Assembly: GCF_014205765.1 (NCBI RefSeq) | Contig: NZ_JACIIZ010000002.1 | Coordinates: forward strand, 310,001 to 374,000 | Source: Nitrospirillum iridis | GTDB taxonomy: Bacteria > Pseudomonadota > Alphaproteobacteria > Azospirillales > Azospirillaceae | Direction: 5' to 3' | DNA length: 64,000 bases | Shown here: piece after piece, positions 46,707 through 56,265 of the stretch | How the letters are laid out: every line of letters begins with the position of its first letter | Position numbering within the stretch: position 1 is the stretch's first letter | Translations under genes and position numbers: made by a program | Notes under the pieces: model-generated | What the model was told of the DNA's origin: nothing | The model's database searches: none | What the model saw: only the letters and a program-made list of their open reading frames with translations

Positions 46707-48323
46707 CTACAGCGCGCGGAAGCGGAAATCACGCAGGCGGGCTGTGCCGCTGCCCGCGGCATAGAGCGCCGGCCGCAGCATGAGGAAGCCGCCCCGCACG
46801 TTGTGGTGATAGCCCGAGACCTCGATCCCATTCTCGAAGCGCGTCCAACTGCGGCCTCCGTCGCCGCTTGTGTCCACAGTGACGATATGATCGTCGTTGG
46901 TCAGGCGCATGCGCAGGCGTCGCCCGTGGGGATTGACCGACCGCCAAAGCTCCGTCCCATATTGGTGCAGCTGGAAGCGCTCGACATCGAAGCCCAGGCC
47001 GCAATAGAGCCGCTCGTCATAGAACAGCAGCAGGCCGGCGGTGACGCCGGGCTCCACCGCGATATCGCATTCGAATTGGTAGCGCGTATCGCCCGCCACC
47101 AGCATCAGGGGCGGGCTGTCAGCCGGGGAGTGGCCGCGCGCCGTCAGCGACAAAACCCCGTCCGCCACGCTGGCCCGGCTGGCCTCATCCGCCGCCGGCT
47201 TGAAGAAGTTCCATTTGCGCCCCAGGTCCAGCGTCCTGAAATCATCGGACAGCGCCTGGCCATGGGGCACGACCTGGCCGCCCTTGGGCTTGGGCAGCGG
47301 CCGTGACAGGTCACCCCCGGTCATGCGCGGCCAGCCGTCCGCCGTCCATTCGACCGGGTCCAGCAAGGCCTGGCGGCCCAAGGTCCAGTAGCCGTTCTCA
47401 TAGCCGTGGTAGACGGCCCACCAGTCGCCATCCGGTCCCTCCACCAGCGAGGCATGGCCGCGCGACCACCATTTCTCCGCCTTGGTCCGGGTGTGGACCA
47501 AGGGATTGTGCGGGCAATTCTCCCACGGTCCGTGGATGGAACGTGACCGGGCGGCGATGACCATGTGCCCGGTGGGAGGGCCGGCCGTGCCGCCCACGGC
47601 GGTCAGCATGTGGAACCAGCCGCCATGGCGGTGGATCTTGGGACCTTCGGGCGCGAAGCCCTCCACCACCCAGTCCACCGGATAGCGCCAGGGGTCGTAG
47701 ACATGCTCCACCGTGCCCACGGTGGATAGGCCATCCTCGGCCAGGCGCACCCGGTCGCCGCGCGACAGGAACAGCCAGCGGCTGCCATCCTCCCCCACCG
47801 CGTGGCAGGGGTCGATGTTGTCGGGCAGGCGCAGGTCGATCGGGTCGCTCCACGGCCCGTCGATATGGTCGGCCCAGATGACGAAGATGCTGTCCCCACC
47901 CTTGGCCTTGACGGGGATGTAGAGGAAGTAGCGCCCCGCATGCTTTGCCAGGCTGACCGCCCAGACCGACCCGATGTTGCGCGTCAGCGCGGCCTTGCGC
48001 GGTTGCCAATTCACCAGATCCCGCGAATGCCAGATGGTGAGCGCCGGATAGCTCTCGAAACTGGAGAAGGTCATGTAATAGTCGGCGCCATCCTTGAGAA
48101 TGGCGGGGTCGGGATGGTCGCCCGACAGCAGCGGGTTCAGGAAGGTCCCGTCGCCCAGGTCGGGAATGCGCTGGTTGTCGAAGCCGCGCTTCCAGTGGGC
48201 GGGAAAGCCGCCGGGACAGCTGACGGGAACCGTCACGCTCGCCTGCCCGCTCTCCGGCCGCAGCACCGCCGCCGCCCCACCGGCCAAGGCCAGGCCAAAG
48301 GCCCCGCGCCTGTTCACCGTCAT
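46707..48323 (-). CDS. Exported glycoside hydrolase family 43 protein (beta-xylosidase/arabinofuranosidase-like)
   Basis: A 538-residue protein with a Tat-like signal (NRRGAFGLALAGGAAAVL). The five-bladed propeller has the catalytic base Asp in SGDHPDPAIL, the pKa-modulating Asp in NIDPCHAVGEDG and the acid Glu in VEGFAPEGPKI. A C-terminal beta-sandwich (GRKWNFFKPAADEA, GLLLFYDERLYCGLGFD) resembles the GH43 C2/DUF1349 domain. It would cut xylo- or arabino-oligosaccharides in the periplasm; exact linkage unknown. Gene is 86 bases after rtcA on the same strand but functionally unrelated. Confidence 0.88.
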   Translation of the reverse strand: MTVNRRGAFGLALAGGAAAVLRPESGQASVTVPVSCPGGFPAHWKRGFDNQRIPDLGDGTFLNPLLSGDHPDPAILKDGADYYMTFSSFESYPALTIWHSRDLVNWQPRKAALTRNIGSVWAVSLAKHAGRYFLYIPVKAKGGDSIFVIWADHIDGPWSDPIDLRLPDNIDPCHAVGEDGSRWLFLSRGDRVRLAEDGLSTVGTVEHVYDPWRYPVDWVVEGFAPEGPKIHRHGGWFHMLTAVGGTAGPPTGHMVIAARSRSIHGPWENCPHNPLVHTRTKAEKWWSRGHASLVEGPDGDWWAVYHGYENGYWTLGRQALLDPVEWTADGWPRMTGGDLSRPLPKPKGGQVVPHGQALSDDFRTLDLGRKWNFFKPAADEASRASVADGVLSLTARGHSPADSPPLMLVAGDTRYQFECDIAVEPGVTAGLLLFYDERLYCGLGFDVERFQLHQYGTELWRSVNPHGRRLRMRLTNDDHIVTVDTSGDGGRSWTRFENGIEVSGYHHNVRGGFLMLRPALYAAGSGTARLRDFRFRAL

Positions 48324-48409
48324 GGTTTCCTCCCCGTCCGCTATTCCTTCAAGGGAGCGAAGATCGCCCCGGCACCGGTTTGCCGCGTCGGCGCGGGGCG
48401 ATCAAGGAT

Positions 48410-49435
48410 TTATGTTACCGTTACCAGATGCGTGCCCTCCTCCCGGACATCGAAACGGATGTCCCGTTCCAGGAAGCGGCGAATGACGCCGGCGGCCGTC
48501 AGGGTGTGCGGCGTGGGCCGCACGGTGGTGAAGCACCCACCGCCCGCCAGCGCCAAGGGCACCAGCAGCTGGTCGGCCAAATACGGTCCGGCGAACGCGC
48601 CGGAGGCGATGTAGCCGGCCACGCGGTTGGCCGTCTGGCGGCCGATATCCTCCGCCCGCACGCCGATGCGCCCCACGGCGCTGACCACCTCCGTCACCTG
48701 GTCGAACGCGGCCGACAGCATCAGGATGTTGCCGGGGCCCCGGCCGTCGGGCACGTCCTCCACGCTCCACGCATCATCCGGCCAGTCCAGCACGGCGCGG
48801 GCGGCCGCCACCTCGCGCTCGGCGATGTTGGCCGGCAGGTTGGACAGCAGCACCCGGCCGCGCACGCCGCGCAAAGCGCCCCGCTCCACAAACTCCACCG
48901 GCCGCAGGGGGGCTGGGTTCACCGTCACCTCCACCCGCCCGCCCCCAACCGGATGGAAGCCGGGGCGAACCAGTCGGGCCGTCACCGCCGGCCCCAGGCG
49001 GGCCAGCAGCGGCAGCAGGGTATCGGCCGTGAAGTCGAAGGGCGGGGCGGCATGCGCATGCGTCCCCCCCTCCAGCACCAGGCGCGATGGCCCGTCGGCC
49101 TGCAGCAGGGCCGGCAACACGGCCTGAAGCACCAGGCCGGTGCTGCCGGCCGTGCCCACGGCGAAGGTGTAGTCGCCCGCCTTCACCCGGCCCGGCGTGA
49201 ACACCAGGCTGGACGCCCCGATGGTGGCCCCCTCCACCGTGGCGCCGCCGATGGCGCAGGCGGCCTCCACCGCCGTCAGATGCTGGCGCATCAGACCCGG
49301 CTTCGACCGGTTCGCCCGGATGTTGTCGATGCGGAAGGACTGGCCCGTCACCAGCGACAGGGACAGCGCGGTGCGCAATATCTGCCCACCGCCCTCGCCC
49401 TCCGCCCCATCAATGATGATCACTTTCACCCCCAT
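48410..49435 (-). CDS. rtcA: RNA 3'-terminal phosphate cyclase RtcA
   Basis: A 341-residue RtcA: IDGAEGEGGGQILRTALSLS at the N terminus, the IRANRSKPGL segment, and the adenylate-binding nucleophile H310 in RPTPHTLTAAGVI, equivalent to E. coli His309. It converts RNA 3'-phosphate to a 2',3'-cyclic phosphate using ATP through an RNA-adenylate, making ends suitable for RtcB. It is the last gene of the rsr-rtcBA operon, 62 bases after rtcB; that gap contains a second copy of the rtcB 3' end. The ATG at 49435 is the only sensible start, after GGGGGCGTC-like purines. Confidence 0.96.
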   Translation of the reverse strand: MGVKVIIIDGAEGEGGGQILRTALSLSLVTGQSFRIDNIRANRSKPGLMRQHLTAVEAACAIGGATVEGATIGASSLVFTPGRVKAGDYTFAVGTAGSTGLVLQAVLPALLQADGPSRLVLEGGTHAHAAPPFDFTADTLLPLLARLGPAVTARLVRPGFHPVGGGRVEVTVNPAPLRPVEFVERGALRGVRGRVLLSNLPANIAEREVAAARAVLDWPDDAWSVEDVPDGRGPGNILMLSAAFDQVTEVVSAVGRIGVRAEDIGRQTANRVAGYIASGAFAGPYLADQLLVPLALAGGGCFTTVRPTPHTLTAAGVIRRFLERDIRFDVREEGTHLVTVT

Positions 49436-49448
49436 CGGTCTTGCGCGG

Positions 49449-49497
49449 GGGCGTCAGCCCGTCACGCGCAAGACTTGTTTCCCCGGGCGTGAGGGCT

Positions 49498-49521
<24 letters not shown>
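49449..49521 (-). repeat. 29-bp direct repeat of the rtcB 3' end in the rtcB-rtcA gap
   Basis: The block 49493-49521 covers the last codons and TGA of rtcB. It recurs at 49449-49477, 44 bases away, with 26 of 29 bases identical. The gap therefore holds a decayed copy of the gene end. In addition GTCTTGCGCG (49438-49447) and CGCGCAAGAC (49465-49474) are inverted repeats and can form a hairpin just before the rtcA start. Confidence 0.85.
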
Positions 49522-50727
<1,206 letters not shown>

Positions 50728-50775
50728 GGTCATTTCCTTCAAGTCTTTCATATCTCTAACAGCGCACGGCAAAAG

Positions 50776-50910
50776 TGGCGACGAGGGATGGCCAGACGAT
50801 GACTGAGCTATCCAGCCATCCCAGAGAATGGACCGGAGGCGGAATTGAACCGCCGACCTCCCGCCTTTTGGGCGGGCGCTCTTTCCAAGTAGTCCGACCG
50901 GCATTCGCCA
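50776..50910 (-). ncRNA. Y-RNA-like unit 3 with tRNA-like module, extending into the rtcB leader
   Basis: Read on the minus strand. TGGCGA (50910-50905) can pair with TCGCCA (50781-50776), forming a terminal stem that ends in the GGCGAATG box (50909-50902). Inside is a tRNA-like module: a 7-pair acceptor stem GGTCGGA/TCCGGTC (50899-50893 with 50837-50831, two wobbles), no D stem, an arm CCCGCC-CAAAA-GGCGGG (50876-50860) in the anticodon position, and a perfect T-arm GGCGG-TTCAATT-CCGCC (50854-50838). A second hairpin GGGATGGC/GCCATCCC (50822-50815 with 50792-50785) holds TAGCTCAGTC (50810-50801), a D-arm-like tRNA fragment. Ends 48 bases before rtcB. The outer stem is only six pairs. Confidence 0.65.
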
Positions 50911-50945
50911 GCATCCGCCCACGGAGGAAAAGACGGCCATCGCCC

Positions 50946-51036
50946 CCGGGTGACGAGATTGATGGGGAGGTCGGCGGACTCGAACCGCCAGGCCTTTCGG
51001 CCCCAGACCAAATGGACTCCCCACCGCATTCACCGG
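50946..51036 (-). ncRNA. Y-RNA-like unit 2, compact tRNA mimic with GAAA tetraloop
   Basis: On the minus strand CCGGTGA (51036-51030) pairs with TCACCCGG (50953-50946, one bulge), followed by the GGTGAATG box (51034-51027). Then TGGGGAG (51023-51017) pairs with CTCCCCA (50969-50963) as an acceptor-like stem. The tRNA-like core has GGCC-GAAA-GGCC (51002-50991), a GNRA-capped stem, where an anticodon arm would be, and a perfect T-arm GGCGG-TTCGAGT-CCGCC (50989-50973). There is no D stem. At 91 bases it is the smallest of the three units and starts six bases after unit 1 ends. Confidence 0.7.
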
Positions 51037-51042
51037 CGGTGA

Positions 51043-51224
51043 CCGGGGTAAGGTTGAAAGGTCGTGGCGACCAGGGGGGATGAAACCGCCCTTTGAGCTA
51101 CTTCTCCTAAGGCGGGTTCGAACCGCATCTCCCGTCCCTCGCGGGCCGGGCGCTCTACCACGGGCTTCGGTGGAGGATGTAGTCCCATCCAGCATTCGCC
51201 ACGACCTTCAACGCTTGGCCCCGG
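51043..51224 (-). ncRNA. Y-RNA-like unit 1 with long terminal stem, directly after the rsr stop
   Basis: On the minus strand CCGGGG (51224-51219) pairs with CCCCGG (51048-51043), and a 17-pair stem with one bulge joins 51212-51196 to 51070-51053. The helix ends in GGCGA and the strand continues ATGC, matching the GNCGAA(N)G box reported for Ro-binding bacterial Y RNAs. The internal module has an acceptor-like stem (CTAC and TCCT of 51182-51174 with AGGA and GTAG of 51108-51098), GTGGTAGAGC (51161-51152) like a tRNA D arm, an arm CCCG-G-CCC-GCGA-GGG-A-CGGG (51150-51131) and a T-arm GCGG-TTCGAAC-CCGC (51126-51112). The unit begins at the base next to the rsr stop codon. Confidence 0.78.
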
Positions 51225-52784
51225 TCAGACGACCGTGGCACTCACCTCCGCGACCCAGTCCCGGCCGGCACCGCCGCCCATCTGCTGATCGGCGGCGAAG
51301 CGCGCCAGGGTTTCAAACACGGCGTCGGAGAAGCCGCCGACGTTCAGCACGTCGGGGCGCTCCATCACCTGGGTGGTGCCGTAGGGCTGCAGGTCGATAC
51401 AGACCAGCTTGGCCCGGGGGCAGCGGCGCTTCAGCCGTTCCCACTCCTGCATCGTCGCCGTGGCGCCATGGCGCCGGGCATCGACCCAAGATTGGTTGTC
51501 CGAAACGATGATCACCAGGTCCGTCACCGCCCGCTGGGCGTTCACCCACGCCAGCGGGGCGGAAACCGTGGTGCCCCCGCCGCCGATGGCCGCCAGCTTG
51601 GCGGCGTTCACCGACACCGGGGCCCGGGGGTCCAGGTCCAGCGGCACCACCTTGGTCTCGAACGGCAGCACCAGGGCGCCGTGGTTGCGCCGCATCACCG
51701 CCGCCGCCACCAGGGCTGCGACATCAATGCAGCGCACCGCCGTCGTCGCCCCCTTGCGGTGGCCGGTGATGGGGCTGGCCATGGACCCCGACACGTCGGG
51801 GCACACCACCACCCGGCCGGGCAGAACCGGCACCGACGCCAGCGACAGCTCCAACGCCGTTTCCAGCGCCGCGACCACCACCGGCGGCACGCCCTCCCCC
51901 ACCATGCCCCGCGCCGCCATCAGCTGATAGGGCAGGACGCGGGCCTTGGCGATGGCCTCCGGATCGGCCAGGCGGGCAGCCACCCGCTCCGCCAGACCCG
52001 TGCCCTCGAACGCGCCATGGCGGGCCAGCGTGTTCAGGTTCATGCGCAGCGCCTGCCAGCCCATCTGCTCGGCCACTTCCGCCCATTGACGGGACGTCAG
52101 CGGCTCAGCCGTCAGCCATTCGAAGGGCACCGGCGGCAGGGGCAGCGCGCGGTCCCGCTTCCAGGCCTCGAACGCCGCGGTCTCCGCCGGCAACGCCGCC
52201 ACGTCATAAGGCTTGCCGATCAGCCAGCCGTAGAAGGCGCGGGTCGTGGCATCGACCGGCTTGGGATGGACCATCTTCACGATGTCGGCCAGCGACGGGT
52301 CCTTGCCCGTGGCCGCCCGCATCAGCTGCGCCATGGAAGCTTGCTCCAGCCACTGCTTCACCAGGCGCTTGGGCCGGGTTCCCAGGGAGGTGCGCCCCAC
52401 CACGCCCGACCGCATGATCTGCACGAAGGTGCGCAGCATGCGGCCGTTGTCGATGACGCGGCGGAACACGGCCACCGACAGGTCGGGATCGGCCACGGTC
52501 AGCCACGCGGCCAGCAGCGCCGGCATGTCCTTCATCACGCCCTTGGTACGGGCATAGATTGCGGCCTTGGCCACGAACAGCGGGTCGACCTTTTGGACCA
52601 CCGCCAGCACCTCGGCCAGCTGCGCCTCGGCCGTGCCGTAGACACCGTCGTTCAGGGTGCCGGTGGCGGCCAGTTGGGCCAGCGTATGTTCCGGACCATA
52701 GCTGTAGGCTGGCGCGCCCTCACGGTTCAGCGCGCCCGGCATCAGTTTCGCGATCATCGACGCGAACAGCTGCTTGTTGGCCAT
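51225..52784 (-). CDS. rsr: Ro60-type TROVE domain protein Rsr
   Basis: A 519-residue orthologue of Ro60/Rsr. The first 340 residues are TROVE HEAT-like repeats (LNDGVYGTAEAQL, VAKAAIYARTKGVMKDMPALLAAWL in pieces, LRTFVQIMRSGVVGRTSLGTRPKRLVKQWL in pieces). The C-terminal vWA domain has a complete MIDAS (VVCPDVSGSMASPI, GGGGTTVSAP, IIVSDNQSW). Ro60 is a ring that binds Y RNAs on its outside and misfolded RNA ends in its pore, in some bacteria with the exonuclease PNPase. The Y-RNA-like array lies directly downstream in the same transcript. ATG at 52784 has AGAGGAG nine bases upstream. Transcription should be from the sigma54 promoter ahead of it. Confidence 0.95.
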   Translation of the reverse strand: MANKQLFASMIAKLMPGALNREGAPAYSYGPEHTLAQLAATGTLNDGVYGTAEAQLAEVLAVVQKVDPLFVAKAAIYARTKGVMKDMPALLAAWLTVADPDLSVAVFRRVIDNGRMLRTFVQIMRSGVVGRTSLGTRPKRLVKQWLEQASMAQLMRAATGKDPSLADIVKMVHPKPVDATTRAFYGWLIGKPYDVAALPAETAAFEAWKRDRALPLPPVPFEWLTAEPLTSRQWAEVAEQMGWQALRMNLNTLARHGAFEGTGLAERVAARLADPEAIAKARVLPYQLMAARGMVGEGVPPVVVAALETALELSLASVPVLPGRVVVCPDVSGSMASPITGHRKGATTAVRCIDVAALVAAAVMRRNHGALVLPFETKVVPLDLDPRAPVSVNAAKLAAIGGGGTTVSAPLAWVNAQRAVTDLVIIVSDNQSWVDARRHGATATMQEWERLKRRCPRAKLVCIDLQPYGTTQVMERPDVLNVGGFSDAVFETLARFAADQQMGGGAGRDWVAEVSATVV

Positions 52785-52820
52785 GGTCCCCACTCCTCTC
52801 TCCTGGGGGCATCCGCCCCG

Positions 52821-52848
52821 GGGGCCGCCGGCGCATTCCGGCGGCCCC
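52821..52848 (-). promoter_or_regulatory. Perfect 11-bp hairpin in the rsr mRNA leader
   Basis: GGGGCCGCCGG and CCGGCGGCCCC (52821-52831 and 52838-52848) are exact inverted repeats around a six-base loop, which reads AATGCG on the minus strand. It lies between the predicted transcription start and the rsr start codon, so it should be the first structure in the operon mRNA. Confidence 0.75.
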
Positions 52849-52869
52849 GATCTGATGCCGGGATATAGA

Positions 52870-52884
52870 GCAATGGCCGTGCCA
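52870..52884 (-). promoter_or_regulatory. Sigma54 (RpoN) promoter for rsr-Y RNA-rtcBA
   Basis: On the minus strand the sequence reads TGGCAC (52884-52879), five bases, TTGC (52873-52870), an exact match to the -24/-12 consensus TGGCAC-N5-TTGC. Initiation is expected near 52858, giving a leader of about 75 bases before rsr. The divergent rtcR gene encodes the sigma54 activator known to control this type of operon. Confidence 0.9.
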
Positions 52885-53035
52885 GAGCCGGTGGCGGAGA
52901 CGAGAGATTATTATATCTATTTGATAATAAATATATATTTCCTATTCCTTCAAAACGGCGCCCGAAAATGCCGCTTTCGGCGGTTAGGAAAATCAGATAT
53001 CAACAGATACGTATTTATAAAAATGGATAAAGGTC
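52885..53035 (+). promoter_or_regulatory. AT-rich divergent region: rtcR promoter and probable activator-binding sites
   Basis: This 151-base stretch between the sigma54 promoter and rtcR is far richer in A and T than the rest of the window (for example 52905-52940). Such DNA favours bending by IHF-like proteins in sigma54 systems. A small hairpin GCCG-CTTT-CGGC occurs at 52971-52982. RtcR enhancer sites should be in this region, but no repeated motif stands out enough to name one. Confidence 0.4.
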
Positions 53036-54631
<1,596 letters not shown>

Positions 54632-54639
54632 GCCGCCCC

Positions 54640-55368
54640 TCACCACGGAAGCTCGCCGCCGTCGTACGACCAGAAGCGTCCGCTGTGTTCGGGGTGCAGG
54701 CGGTCCAGCGTCTCCAGGATTTGCGCCGCGGCGACGTCCGGCGGGCGGACGTTCAGGCCGGTCCGGGCATAGGGCGCGGAGAGCGGCGTCTCCACCGTGC
54801 CGGGATGGATGGCGACGCAGAGCGACAGCGGCCGGCTGCGGGCCAGTTCGATGGCGGCGGTGCGGATGATCTGGTTCAACGCCGCCTTGCTGGCGCGATA
54901 GGCGTACCAGCCGCCCGTCCGGTTGTCGCCGATGGAGCCGACCTTAGCCGACAGGGCGGCGAAGACACACCGGCGGCTGGCGGGGAACAAGGGCAGCAGG
55001 TGCTTGGCCACCAGGGCGGGGCCGACGGCGTTCACGGCGAAGGCGTGGGCCATGTGGACGGGATCCAGCTGTCGCCAGGTCTTTTCCGGCGCGAAAGCTT
55101 GATACGGCTGGGCCCCCGGCCCATGGAGAAACCCCGAGGCGACGATTACGGTACGCAGCGGCAGGCCGGTATCCCAAACCTGCTGGGCCAACGCCGCCAC
55201 CGTGTGTTCGTCCGTGAGGTCGCATACCGGATTCCCGCCGCGGCCTGTCAACATCACCCGGGCATGCCCGCCCCGCGCTTCCAACGCGGCGGCCAGCGCC
55301 CGGCCTAAGCCCCCCGAACCCACAACCACGGCGCACCCGTCGGGGGCACCGCTATTGGAACCGTCCAT
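54640..55368 (-). CDS. Short-chain dehydrogenase/reductase
   Basis: A 242-residue SDR. The cofactor motif is altered to VVVGSGGLGRALAAAL (GxGGxG), NAG is replaced in the VIVASGFLHG region, and the active-site Y-x-x-x-K is in WYAYRASKAALNQII with AALSAKVGSIGDN supplying the Ser. The HPGTVETPLSAPYA segment closely resembles CsgA-like and YciK-like SDRs. The substrate is unknown. It converges with rtcR, 8 bases apart, and has no apparent link to RNA repair. GGTGGG precedes the ATG. Confidence 0.83.
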   Translation of the reverse strand: MDGSNSGAPDGCAVVVGSGGLGRALAAALEARGGHARVMLTGRGGNPVCDLTDEHTVAALAQQVWDTGLPLRTVIVASGFLHGPGAQPYQAFAPEKTWRQLDPVHMAHAFAVNAVGPALVAKHLLPLFPASRRCVFAALSAKVGSIGDNRTGGWYAYRASKAALNQIIRTAAIELARSRPLSLCVAIHPGTVETPLSAPYARTGLNVRPPDVAAAQILETLDRLHPEHSGRFWSYDGGELPW

Positions 55369-55596
55369 AACCCACCTTCACGCATTCTCAACCGCGCATA
55401 CGCGACGTCTTAATACGATGCGGCGACCGCCAGGGATCAGTCCCGTCCCCCAGCGACGGTCCCGACAACCGACCCAGGCCGGCCGGTCGGACGGCGGCCT
55501 GCCACGCCCCGCGGCGGATAGCGCCCGCTGTGAAGGTGGGCGAGCAACAGGCATACTCACAGACGCGGTCCAGGACTCCCGACGGAACGACACCCC

Positions 55597-56190
55597 ATGA
55601 CTGACCATCCGCGAAACCCCAAGGTCGACGCCTACCTGAGCCAAGCCACCCAATGGCGGGAGGAATTCGGGCAGCTACGCGCCCTCGCGCTTTCCTGCGA
55701 CCTGGTGGAAGACTTCAAGTGGGGCAACCCCTGCTACACCGCCGAAGGCGCCAACGTCGTGCTGATCCACGGCTTCAAGGACTACTGCGCCCTGCTGTTC
55801 TTCAAGGGCGCCCTGATGCCGGACCCCAGGGGCATCCTGATCCGGCAGACGGAGAACGTGCAGGCCAGCCGCCAGATCCGCTTCACCAGCGCCCAGCAGA
55901 TCGCCGGCATGGCGGCCGACCTGAAGGCCTACATCGACGCCGCCATCGCGGTGGAGAAGTCCGGCCAGAAGGTGGAGATGAAGAAGACCGCCGAATTCAC
56001 GATGCCAGCGGAATTCCAGGCCCGCCTGGATGGTGACGCCGCACTCAAGGCCGCCTTCGAGGCGCTGACTCCCGGCCGGCAACGGGCCTACCTGCTGCAC
56101 TTCTCATCCGCCAAGCAGGCGAAGACGCGCGAGGCGCGGATCGAGAAGCTGAGACCGAAGATCCTGGAGGGGAAGGGATTGGATGACTGA
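55597..56190 (+). CDS. YdeI/OmpD-associated (DUF1801) family protein
   Basis: A 197-residue protein with an N-terminal DUF1801/YdhG fold (VDAYLSQATQWREEFGQLRAL, DFKWGNPCYTAEG, FKDYCALLFFKGALM, RQIRFTSAQQI) and a C-terminal OmdA-type tail (MPAEFQARLDGDAALKAAFEALTPGRQRAYLLHFSSAKQAKTREARIEK in consecutive pieces, ending LEGKGL). Family members are annotated as YdeI or OmpD-associated, some implicated in bacteriocin or antimicrobial peptide tolerance; biochemical function is unknown. It stands alone, with a noncoding gap of 228 bases upstream in which I see no further gene. Confidence 0.85.
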   Translation: MTDHPRNPKVDAYLSQATQWREEFGQLRALALSCDLVEDFKWGNPCYTAEGANVVLIHGFKDYCALLFFKGALMPDPRGILIRQTENVQASRQIRFTSAQQIAGMAADLKAYIDAAIAVEKSGQKVEMKKTAEFTMPAEFQARLDGDAALKAAFEALTPGRQRAYLLHFSSAKQAKTREARIEKLRPKILEGKGLDD

Positions 56191-56231
56191 GGCTGGCCCA
56201 TCCCTTCCCCATAAGTAGGGCCAAACCCTAC
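56169..56231 (+). terminator. Inverted repeats at the end of the YdeI-like gene
   Basis: GGGGAAGGGA (56169-56178, inside the last codons) and TCCCTTCCCC (56201-56210) are perfect 10-bp inverted repeats. They are followed by GTAGGG-CCAAA-CCCTAC (56215-56231). There is no T tract, so these may be RNA-stabilising structures or a weak bidirectional terminator between convergent genes. Confidence 0.4.
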
Positions 56232-56265
56232 GGCCCGGCCCCATTCGCTCTCAGTTCTTCCCAAA

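Noticed and set aside
50821..51182. Two or three ordinary tRNA genes between rsr and rtcB
   Set aside because: T-arms and acceptor-like stems are present, but there is no D stem, no seven-base anticodon loop, and two arms are capped by GNRA tetraloops. Position next to rsr and the terminal stems with a Ro-binding-like box fit Y RNAs better.
55378..55653. Minus-strand reading frame of 91 codons between the dehydrogenase and YdeI-like genes
   Set aside because: Overlaps the start of the YdeI-like gene on the other strand, with arginine-rich, domain-free translation typical of a noncoding GC-rich frame.
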